A stretch of 64,000 nt of DNA from Todiramphus chloris collaris (lineage: Eukaryota; Chordata; Aves; Coraciiformes; Alcedinidae). The stretch lies in contig JANVCC010000010.1 in the NCBI GenBank assembly GCA_025345505.1, positions 40,276,660 to 40,340,659 on the forward strand. The letters are read 5' to 3'. Below are positions 12,901 through 24,900 of the stretch, one piece after another. Numbering within the stretch: the stretch's first letter is position 1; each line of letters begins with the position of its first letter. The notes beneath the pieces were generated by a model, which had not been told where the DNA came from, did not search any database, and was given only the letters and a program-made list of their open reading frames with translations. Both the position numbers and the translations under genes were made by a program.

Positions 12901-15900
12901 ACAGGGCCTTACAGCAGTATATGGGTGAATTTTAGAGGGTGGTTTAGAGGGTGAACATCAGTGGAGCATAATTAGAGCATCCTCTAGGTGCTTCTGCAGG
13001 GGTGTTGAGGGCAGCGTTCTGTCACAGCAAGATGTGGAGTTGATTCACATGCTTGCCACAGCTCTCCTGTGTTTTCATGGCTCCTGAGCAAAGATCTTCA
13101 GAAAGCAGCATCACATTTTCTGTAAGACTAGAGATTTGCTTTGAATAAAATTAACCTCCACTCCCCAATATCACAAAGAACAAACACTCCCCTGCCCCAT
13201 TCCCCCAAAGACTGTGACAGTGCTGCTTGGTTATACCTGTCTTGGTAGAATGGCCTAAGAAAAATTTGACTAGCTAACAGAGGTTATTTTCAAGGAAGTT
13301 CATTTTCTGTTGTGTAGTTAACTTGATAGGGCACTCAGATAAATAATTTCTAGGGTTTTTACCATAGCTGACCAATACTAATGTTATGGTTTGGTAGGCA
13401 GGTGAGCTTCACCCTAGTGAGAGAGGAAGATGAATCAGAAGGGTAAAAGTGATAACTCATGGGTTGAGATAAAGACAGTTTAACAGGGAAAACAAAACCT
13501 GTGTGTGTGAGCAAAACAAGGAATTCATTCATTGCTCCCTAGGGGCAGGCAGGTGTTTGGCCATCTCCAGGACAGCAGGGCTCCATCACACCTAACAACC
13601 AGTTACTTGGTGTAAGCCCAGCTGGCAATTAAGCACAACACAGCTGCTTGCTCACTTTCCCTTTCTTCCTTTCTCTCCTCCATGCTATTTTGGGGAGGGC
13701 TGGGGGGGGGGAGGAATCAGGGCACAGAAGTAACAATTGTGTGTTAAGATAAAGGCAGTTTAATATGACAGAAAAGGAAGGGAAATTAATAAATCCAATA
13801 CAAAAAACAAGATGCGCACAATACAGTTGCTCACCCCTTTGCCACCAATGGCCAGCCAATCCCCAAGCTGTGGTGTTCCCTGGACAGCTCCCACCAGTTT
13901 ATATACTGAGCATGATGTCATATGGTATGGAAGATCCCTCGTTTTGGTCATCTGTCCTGGCTGTGTCCCCTTATAGCTTCTTGTGCACCCCAGCCTCTTC
14001 TGACAGGTCAGGATGAGAAGCTCAGAAGTCCTTTGGTTATTATAAACATGGTTTAGTAAAAACTAAACCAACAATGTGTTATCAACATTATTCTCATCCT
14101 AAATCCAAACCAGCACTGTACCTAGGAAGGAAATTAACTTTATTTCAGCCAAACCCAGGACGCTGGGGAAGACGAAAGCCCTAACTCCAGCTGTCCACCT
14201 TTTCCTTCTTTCCCAGCTTTTGTTGCTGAGCACAGTGTCATGTCAAATGGGATATCCCTTTGGTCAGTTGGGGTCAGCTCTCCCAGCTGTGGCCACTCGT
14301 GGCTTCTTGTGCAACCCATGTGCTCAGTGGCAGGGCAGCATGAGAAACAGAAAAGGCCTTGGTGCTGTGTAAGCTCTGCTCAGCAACAGCTAAAGTATCA
14401 GTGTGTTATCAAGGCTGTTTTGCTCACAAATCTAAAACGCAGCACTGTAGAAGCTACTATGGAGAAAATCAATTTGATCTTAGCTGAAAACAGTACGTGT
14501 AAGGAAAATCTTAAGCCACTGCAGGAAAAGTTTACATGATCGCCTCTTAGGCTTTACAGAAGTTATTGTTCTTGTATTCTTTGATTCTTTCCAATAACAG
14601 AATATTTTATTAATATAATTTCTGCTTCATTTGTAGTATTACTTAAGATCGTTAAGAGTCAGCTAAACTGAGCCTTAGGCAGTACAATTTTTTTAGCTGG
14701 TGACAAACCTAATAGCGGGGCTGTAGGTCAATGATTTCTTGCATTATGGCTTCAGTTAATAGTTTAAATGAAGGCAGCAGGCTTGTCTACAGTAGGAATT
14801 GTCACAACAGCCGACTGGATTAGAGCAGCTTGTCAAGAGAAGGGTGTTTTGCTATTCTATTTGAATCACTTTCCAGGTTACCTTCAGATGTTGTAATTAC
14901 AAGTGTGATGTTGTACTGCAGTAAGATCAGAATTTGGTCTCTTGCTTTCAGAAGTCTTCCTTTCCCCCATCTCTTCTGCTGCCTCTTCTCACTCCTTGTT
15001 CTTGGCTGACCTGCTTTTAGTACTCAGGAATGGTATGTGTTGAGCCATTTGAACAAGCACTCATCAGGCTACAGTGCTGATGGAGACTGGGACTTTGGAG
15101 ATAGTGCACCTCAAGATTGGCCAGACTTAGAACCTTATCAGTTTTCCTGGCAGTTATGTGTGCCTGAGTATGTGTATCTTGTCTAGCTGGTTGCATGTCT
15201 TTAAGTCTTTATAAACCAAACCTCTCCCTCCCACCACCCCAAATGATTAAAAACAAAGCTCAGTTTTCAAAATTATTAATGACTGCTGCTTTTTTACTCA
15301 GCCTGAAGGACCAAATGTTGCCAATTGTTACGTAGCACATGCAGTAGTCTTTTTTTCAGATTTTCTGTAATGTTTGGAAAGATTATGACAGCCATTTCTA
15401 GCAGTTTTCATAATTTCTAGTGCAAGTTTCCTAAGAAATTGGAAATAACATCATTTAAGTAGCCTGTTATGTCTAATACATTTTTTAATAGTGTCCTACT
15501 ACCTTATGTGCAGTGATAGGCTTGAAAAGCATTGCTGAGGTTTGTTGACCTGAGTCAATTAAGGCTTCACTATGGGAGCTCTGTCCAGATTGGGGATCCA
15601 TTCAAATACATGGGGTGGGGGGGGAAGTAAGAACAGTAACTACTCCTAGTGAAAAAGGTCTTGGCATCAGTTACACAAGCCAATCAAGTGGAGCAAAAGG
15701 GCCTTATGTTGTCTAAGGCTGCCTCTTCTGAAGAAAGCAGAACATAGAAGCAACATAAGGAAAACGTAATTAAATTCCAGCTTTCAGAAGCTGTTAAAAT
15801 TCTGCTGTAGCAGAAGTCAGATGTCACAAGGCATTGATCTTGATTTCAAGGTGTGCTTGCACATTTGTCTCCTCCTTGAGACATCCCTATGGACTGTACA

Positions 15901-18900
15901 GATGTTGAAATGAAACTTTACTTGCCTTTTTTTATTGCTTTTATTGCAACTAAATATAGGTGTTAAAACGTAAGCATCACAAGAAACATTATTTAATGTT
16001 GGAGTTAGTCCCGCATTAGATGCCTAAGTGATGTTTATGCTCCATGGTTTCTTTCAGCTTTCAAAATATATGCAGATTATTTTTTTCCTAATGAAGGTAA
16101 CTCACAGTTAATAGTCATCTTTAACAAATTAATTAATTTCATATTAAAATACGGAATTTTGAGGTGATATAAGAAAGGAAGCAGTACTAGTTTGTATCAG
16201 GAAGATTCCTATTTATCTGAGAAGAAAAATGGAAAGTGTTTGAGCTCTTTTAGTCTTTGTAGTTGACCTAGTGATCTTGTCATCTGCTGTCAGATCAGTT
16301 GGCTAAGCTGATGGAAAGGAGGAGAACAGAGGTGGGAGAAACAAATGTAACGGAGTCCTTGGGAAGAGAAGATTTTTCTTTATACTTGGTATACTACTGA
16401 TCAATATTTTGCTTTGCTCTGCTGTATAGGTTGCTGTGGAGACAAGTTTTCTGTAAAATCTTGAGTTCGTTAATGTAACTTCTGCTGGGGGAAACATCTT
16501 ATTACAAGAGAGCTGTAATCATGTAGAAACAGAAAGTAATTTGGTTTTTCTTTGTTTCTTTTCTGTTGAAGCTTTTGTATTGTGACCGTTAAGTATGGTA
16601 TTTGCTGCATGCGTTTTATCTAAAGTAACACTTGGAAAAATCTTGTTTTCTTATTCAAGGTATGGAATATATGAACGATGTAGAGAGTTGGTGGAAGCAG
16701 GTTATGACGTACGACAACCAGACAAAGAAAATGTAACTCTTCTCCACTGGGCTGCAATCAACAACAGGATAGATCTGGTGAAGTATGTGTTACATTTTAA
16801 GTTAAAAATAAACTTAAAATGTCCTTAAAAACATTGATTTCTTTTCCTAAGGTGTTAAATAATACTAAGTTTCTTAAAATCTCAAGTTTTCATCTTGAAA
16901 TTGGGGGGAGGGAGAAGTTAGAAGACCTAATTTGCATTTTGGCAGCAGAAATAAACGAAACAGAAATAAAACCTGTTGTATGTCCAGAAGTCAAGTTCAG
17001 ACTCTTCTCAGATAAGATAAACCTGTGGAACAGCTATTCAACTTCTTTATACTATGGTCTACTTGCTGAAATACCCAATTTTTTTTTATTTTTTTTTTTA
17101 TTTTTGAGGAGGGGAAGTGTGATGCTTGATGGTAGTGAATGTTTTTTGAATAAGCAAGATTAATAGGATGCAAGGGGCAATCCATATTTCAGTCACCATT
17201 TCAAGAATTTCTAACTTAAATAACTTTTCTGCATTTTAAACCCACAACTGTTACAAAAGGGAACATTGCACCAGCTGTCCTTGCAATTAACAACAAAATC
17301 TTTAATAGTGGGAGCTCTGAGATTTAGGGTTTTGGGTTTTTTTGCTTTTTCAGTTTATAAAATCTGGAGCATAATATTTGAGACTAAGTTTTATACCCCA
17401 TTATTATCTTTCAGAACATAGAGAATTTGAGTCCTGAAGGGATAGTTCTTAGTACTTGCTGTTATACAAATCATGAGTGTGTATAGAACATGGTTTTTTC
17501 TCTACCAGTAAGAAAACAATGAGTTAAGTACGTGCAATTAAACCTAAATACACAAAATGTTATTGAATCATCAGGTTTCTAGAATATTTTCCATAAACTG
17601 TATATCTTCAGTCAGTCAACTTTTCAAAATAGTTCTTATTAATGTGCAAAACTTCTTCATTTAAGCATGTTCTGTCCATGTATGTCCATCACCAGTACGT
17701 TCATCAGACCAGATCTGGAGTTTCTAGAAGAACTCAGGTTAATGTTTCTCATCTTGTTTCTAAAGTTCTGTGTCCTGATGCAGTTCTCTTAAAAGAAGGT
17801 TAAATAGATAAAGATTTAAATCTGAGGAGAAGGACCTTGGGGTCCTGGTGGACAGGAAGCTGACTGTGAACCTGCAATGCAGCCTTTGTGGCATAAAACG
17901 GTCAAAGGAAACCATAGAAAGGAAAAAGGAAACCATAATTCTGCATCTGTTATCTTCCTTTCATTGTAAGAGAGGTACCCATTGTGCTTTCTGGTACACT
18001 GAAAGAGAGCCTGTTGCAAAAGTGATGCAGGACCCTGGCTTACCTAAATTAGCTTCTTTGTGAGAGTACATTTTAGACTCCATTTTCTTCTTCCTTTTCA
18101 TTCCATTTTCTTTCTGGGTTGTCCTGGGTCTTTATGACAAGTGTCTTAGAACTGGCTGTGAAATTGCTGAAATGCATACAATTTTTCAGATAGCTGTTTT
18201 TCTTTAAGAAAACTACACCATCTAAAAGCAGTTGTTGTATTTTGAGCTGACTTTTTTAGCCATCGTGAATGCATAATGAATTAGGTGCGATGAATTGTTC
18301 ATCTTACCTGTGCTGTTGAAAGATACATTTGTATTGCAGATATTCCATCTCATTTGGTAGATCTTTGTAAGGTCTGAAAAATTAATTGCACTGAGACAAC
18401 TCTCATCATTTAAAAACATCAGTATGTCATGAGCCATTTGAAAAAAAAAAGGCCTGTATTGTGGGTAATGTTTCTGTATTAACTTATGTATAGTTTCTAT
18501 ATTAACTTTGCAGTGCAGTGAATCTATATGTGTGATACTTGATTATTCAGTTCACTAGCATTTTATGTATTCTATGGCTTTTTCTTTAAAAACAAATAAA
18601 AAAAGAAACCCAAGCAAACAACTTGCCAAGAAAATTTATTTTGGAACCCTGTGTTGTTCACAGAGAAAACAGGGCCAAATTTTAAATTCCCCATTAGTCA
18701 GTCCTCTTTTGAAGCAAAATTTGCGAGAGATACTTTAGAAAGCAAGTTTTTTGTGGTGTATTTTACCTTTTTTTTTCCCCCACCAAGCATGCTGCTAATG
18801 ATTTCATGCTGTAGCAATCATATTGGACATGGAGGTGGTTCAAAATCAACATGTCAGATTCATATTGATGGAAGTTTGGGCTTAAATCTCTGAATTTCCA

Positions 18901-21900
18901 GTTAGGTCTTTATTTTACATTAGGGAGATCTCTCCACCTAAGTTTGAGTGCTGGAAACTTGTTCTGAGAACTTTAATTCAGCATAACCTTAATGTTACTA
19001 GCTATATTTTTTACAAGTTATTTTAGTATGAGCCCTGACAGTTGAATGTTCTTAAATCTAATGTGCCTAATTCTGCTTTTTTCCTCAACAATATGTAAAA
19101 GCTCTTGTCCCTTCTTGATGCATCTCTACCACTGTGACATACTGCATTGCCTTTTCTTCCTACTGTTTATTGTAGAGTGCATGTGACTACTAATGTGTTT
19201 AACTGTATCTAAAATTCATTCCTTCTGATGCAGTTCTTATGCTCTAAGTTCCTCTGTCTTCAGGCAGAGTTTATTTCAGTTTCTATCAGCTGGCATATTG
19301 TGCACTCTCTAACTCTCTGTTTTGTGAGAAACTGGTTTATTTTCATTCCTTAGAACGAAATTATTTTGTGCCCATGGTATGCAATGGGTAATTTCATTAA
19401 ATATGATTGTTAGTAAGCTTGGTATCGCAGAGGTAGAACCTGTGTGGTCTGCTCTCATGATAGCAGATCTCAGTGTCTTGCTTAGTAGGTATTGACTATG
19501 TAAGGTCTTTCCAATGAAATAGCTTAGCAGCTCATCTGTGGTGAGTGCAGGCTTAGAATTAGACTTCTCTTATTTTTAGTATTTCCTCCTCCTGTCTGTC
19601 AGGAGAATGGAGAGTCATTGTAGATAATGGTGAAACCCAGTGATATTTTATAAGGAAAGCTACAGAACCTTTTCTTATATCTATAGGATCAGGGATAAGT
19701 GTCAGACATCCACAGTGTAATTCTTTCTCCATTATGACACTGATCTAGTTGTCTCTTTTCAACTCAATTTTATAGAAGTGCTAAAATTTACTCTTATGTC
19801 TCTACAGTTACCTGCTGCCTGCATTTCCCCATTCCCTGTGTCAAGCTTTCTCCAGACAAGATTTTCTCTTTTACTTTTCCCCCTTCTAGCAACAGTGACT
19901 GTGTGCACTTTGATTTCACAAGCACTGTGGGTGCAGGGCAGTTTTCAAATGCCTGGCAAAGACTTAGTGATGCTACTGTAGAGATCAGTGGAAGCATTTT
20001 CTTTGTAAGGCAACTTCTTACCAGATCTGCTTGCTTTTAATATAATTACACCACTGAAATAGGACTTGCACACCTGGTATCTTCTATCCTGCAAGCTTAG
20101 ATGACTCACTCAGGGTGGAATTGCCCATTTCCTCCTTTCTCCAGGGACATTCTCACAAAGCACGGAATTCGTTCTGCAAGATCTACCTAGACAAAGAGAT
20201 TTAAGTTCTCAGTCTGGTTTTGCAGAAAAATCTCACCATCTATGTATAGTGAAACTGAAATGCAATGATAAATCTCAGCTTGGTCTAAGAACACCCTCAA
20301 GGAAACATAAAATGTTATTTCAATGCACCATCTGGCAGGAGATCGCTGCCTTGCCTGTTCCCAGTTGTCAAACTGCAAGTTCTTCCTTCTAAATAAAACA
20401 CACTAACCAGTAAGCAGTGCTGCTGCTCAGTAGAATCTGGGCATATTCTGTGTTTCTGCAGGGACCAGTGTTTGAATACGACAATCTGTTTAATGTTCAC
20501 CTCCCCAGGAGCGGCTGTCACATCAGCGAGATTGATCCAAGCCTGACTGTGAATTTCTCTGTGCTGTCTTTTATCTAGACAAAATTTCTGTGGGAACTCC
20601 TTCCCAAGGGGGCCTGAATTGCTTCACAGTGTCATTTGTTCTTTGATACCTGATACTTCACTATAACAAAATGACATTGTCCCTGTACTGCCTATACGAC
20701 TTGTCTTTTTGCTTACATGGGACCAAGACTTTCACAAGATCTTTGGTTGTTCTCATGGAGAAAGCCAAAAGCTTAACTTTAAGCAGAGAGGTGTTGCAGT
20801 TTTGTTCTTTTAGTGTTGGAGACCAGCAGAGTGGACTGTCCTGCATCGATCAGAGAAGATCTTGTTCGTCATACAAACCGGAGTTTGAATGACTTTGGCA
20901 AGTCTGCTGAAGTCCTTCATTGTGTCTGATGTCTCTAAGCAGCCTAAAAGGACTTTTACTTTAGATGTTTTTAGAGTGGATATGTATAATTAATGGATTT
21001 TTCAGTTTCTGTTCCTAAAGGTAACTTTTCAGCTGTTTTTGAAATTTCACTCTCTGAATCAATAAGCACTAAAGGAAATTAAGGTATTTAGAGTAATGTT
21101 TTTCAAATTGTTCTGTTTGTTACCCTTCTTGCCATCGCTTTAAACACTTAGAGAAAATTGAGGTGCCAGAAACTCAATGCTGAGGATTAGGAGGACAGTT
21201 TATGTGGGCGGTAGAGCAGCATTCATAGATACCTGACAGGCATTTTGAAAGCAAAACATCTGCAGGAGCAAGTACTTCAAATCCACAAGGACTTAGGAAT
21301 CTATAGCTAGATAGTAATTTTCCAAGGTCTGTTGCTACTAACTTTTTATTCCATTGGCTTATACGGTAGCGAATGAAGAACCAGGTGTGCATTTTTTTTT
21401 CACAAAGAAGAAGTGATACTGCCAGTTTAGTGTCCCATATGAAACAGCAAGGAGAACAGTGCCCAGGAACAGTACAAATTACTACGAATATGAATTGCTA
21501 CCATAAAATTGGCATAATTTGTTTTGTTCGTACAGGTATGTCGTCTTTTTATACATGCTCTTGAGGAAAAAAATAACGTATAGCCCATCATTCAGAAGTA
21601 TTTTTTTAAACATTGAAGTGGTTTTGTCCTTTTATTAGTAACAGTTGAGAAGTTTGTGAAAACCTGTAGTACTTGGCTAAAGGTGTAACTGAAGTGTGTG
21701 CTCTCGGAACAGTGACTTCAGTAGGGCCATTCTAGCGTTGATACACACTGCAAGTTAAATTGCATATATTTTTGCTCTTTATCTCAAATTCTCTTGAATA
21801 TGCTAGTTTTCTACCAGCATATTATTTTACCAGTAATTCAGACTTTTTTTTTTTTAATGCAGGAACTCCTAAATATATTAGAAGAATCCATGTTATTAAA

Positions 21901-24900
21901 TACTTCTGTGATAGCACATTTTCTAGCAATAGAGACAGCAATTAATCTCTTTTACCTGAGAACCAAACTAGGAAATAGCAGTATGTTTAAAACACAGTAG
22001 GAGGTGCATCCCTACTCTCCCAAACCCCATCAAAAATGAAAAAAATCGAATGTATATGCATAGCCTCTTAAAAGGAAGGTTATATGAAGGCAAGGAAAGG
22101 TCTTGGTCTTCTGGTCTGTATCTGCCCGTTTTGCATAACATCAAACATGCTTATTGTCTGTCCTTTCTGTTTAACCAGGACAAGTAATAATATTTACTAT
22201 TTCTGTTATTCCAGATACTACATATCAAAAGGTGCTATCGTTGATCAGCTTGGAGGAGATTTAAATTCTACCCCACTTCACTGGGCAACAAGGTGGGGAA
22301 AAGTCTTCTGGAATGTTCTTTTCCTGTGGTTTTGCTTAACTCGGAATCCACTGGCAATTGATTTATGAAATTGCTTATTCTATGGGAATACTTTGTACAA
22401 GAATTAATTCAGGCATTGATGACTGTGCACACTGCCCATGCGGTATGTTTGAGCTACAGGAACTTTCAGCATATAGTTCAGTTTCTGTCTGAATCTCTTT
22501 CTAATGTAGAGGAAGGTGACTGCTATGATAGGAAAAGGACTAGAGTGAAATTAGAGTCTATAGTCAGCATGGTTTACTCTTACCTCAGAATACTGACAAA
22601 AATACAATCTCTAAAGTTCAGCAGCACTTCTGTAGATGGGGCTTGGGGTGATTTTGTGTGACATGATCCTTGCCGTGTTCTATTACGTGTGTGGATTTGT
22701 TTTAAGATGCACTTAAAAAAATCAGATTTATGATGTAGAAGATGGTCCGAGAATGATGAATGTCTGCGAAAATTCAAGACAGCCTTTAAGCAGCAGCTGC
22801 TCCTTCAGACAACTGTCTGGAAATAGACGTGAAAGAACCAGTGTCCATATTAATATTTCTAACTGTAGATTCCAAAAGGAGACTTAGAAAATGAGCTTTG
22901 AGAACATTTGATGTACAAAAAAAATTTGTTTACTAAAAATGAGGACTTGCTCATTAACCTCCATTGAAGTTTTTAGCTTGTGTATTTCTTCTTGTTACAG
23001 ATCACACTGTAAACTCTGTGTTGGTAGAACAAAAGCTTGATTAAATTTCCTGGTGTTCATAGCTGTAGTCTGTTGTTCTGTGGAGCATTGTTCACAGCTG
23101 CTTCTGACTGATTGGAAAGATCTTTTTCCTCATGTCAGAAACTATGTACTGACAGTTAGGCACTGTGTCTACAAGAAGGATACACCTATGCTTATTATGC
23201 CAAAACTGTATGTAAGCTTTTAATGTAGTGTGAAGGAAGTGTAGACCTTCAGTTTTCCTTTTATACTTCCTATTTTTATTTCACTACTGTTTTTAATAGT
23301 AGATAAACCACAAGTCCCACAAAAAAAATGAGAGTATATAGCCAGTTTGGCATCTCCTAAAATAGCAGGTTTCATATGTGGATTGCAAGAAGTCACTGTT
23401 GACTAGATTTCTAAACTAGTAACTTAGGGGTTTTTGTTAACTGTCTTTTTGCTATACAGCATGCTTCAGCATATTGCATGTGATGAATGCATTGGCTGCA
23501 TTGAATTTGCTCATATGAAAGAGTTTGCTTGCTCAGTTTCAGAACCAGATAATGGACAATTGTTGTTTTCAAAGTTTGAGTCAAAGTATGAACTTAACTA
23601 GTGTAATTAACTGCTAAACATATTTCTTGTATTCAAATATTCAAATGTTAATAGTTTTTCTGTATACAGTTATTCAGTTGTCTGGTTTTTTGTGTTTTGT
23701 TACATTTAGACAGGGTCACTTATCCATGGTTGTACAGCTGATGAAATATGGGGCAGATCCGTCGCTAATTGATGGAGAAGGATGTAGCTGTATCCATTTG
23801 GCTGCCCAGTTTGGACATACTTCGATTGTTGCTTACCTGATAGCAAAGGGACAGGTAACCTTTGAGTAATACCATATTTAAATAGATTCTACTCAAAATT
23901 AGAGTGGGAAAACAGTTGTAACCTATCATTCAGGACATGCAAAATATTTGCCTGACTAAACATAAAAAAAATTCAATGTCTTTTATTGTAGACTAAAGTA
24001 CTGATGTGCCACCTGCTAACTTAATTTCTTCAAACAGTGGTCTGAGTACTTTGACTTTTAATTCATACCTGTTGAGTATATGGAAATTCTAGCAGTTACT
24101 CTTTTACCATTCTTTACTTCTAATTAATTTAATCTTTTAAGTGTTAACAGTGACAGTGATAGCAAATATCTTAGAATTCTTCACGGAATCATCAGGTTAT
24201 ACAAGGGGAAAGAATCTAATGACAAAGAGGTGTCACCAGTCATCTCTTCTGTTTGTTTGGTTTTTTTACACCTCTGTCCACAGTTTTTAGTTATTGCTGT
24301 TACTAATTGCATACATGTGTAAATAAAAAAAAATCCTAAACAAAACAACCAAAAACCTTCTTGATAAGCTCTTCTATTACTGCTACATCTGTAAAGTGTA
24401 TATATAGTATGTGTATTCATTAATGTTCTTATTGTCTCCCATCCTTCATTCTGTATGCTCTAAAACGTGTTCTCTTTTTGCTGCTCACTCTGCATTATAA
24501 TTTTTAGATTTACTCACCTACAGATACATGCCTGAAGCACAAATTCCATTTACTTTGTAAACCATATAGAAAAATCAAAGCCCTCCTCTTGTTTTACAGT
24601 CTTGCTAATGCTGTTATTTGTGCTGTACACTTGTTGTTTTGCTTTGGTTTTGTTGTTGTTTTTGTTTTGTTTTGGTGGGGGGTTGTTTTTTGTTGTTTTG
24701 GGGTTTTCTGTGGCTTTTGTTCCATGCAGTATTTGGTTTGTATCTGAGAACTGTTTGGTAAAGCAGTATTTAGTGTATGATACAGAATAAGCTAAGCACA
24801 AGAAGAGGCTGATCGTACATAATCACTATTTTGTGAGAGATAATGATTGTAGAGAAATGTTTTTTCATTGGGAACAACTTTTGTATTTTGTTCACAAGTT

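Larger units (their letters stand above)
6977..16659 (+). other. ZDHHC17: ZDHHC17 intron 2 (9683 bp)
   Basis: This is a GT-AG intron in phase 2 with a consensus GTAAGT donor. It is the longest complete intron here. It holds a G/T-rich tract (8896-9064), a 12-G run (10308-10319) and a nested pair of LTR-like elements (about 13396-14497). Elsewhere I see no gene or named repeat. Confidence 0.9.

Noticed and set aside
16783-16790. The GT at 16787 (GTGTTA) as the exon 3 donor.
   Set aside because: It would leave exon 3 out of frame with exon 4. The upstream GTATGT at 16783 restores Lys107 and has a better consensus.
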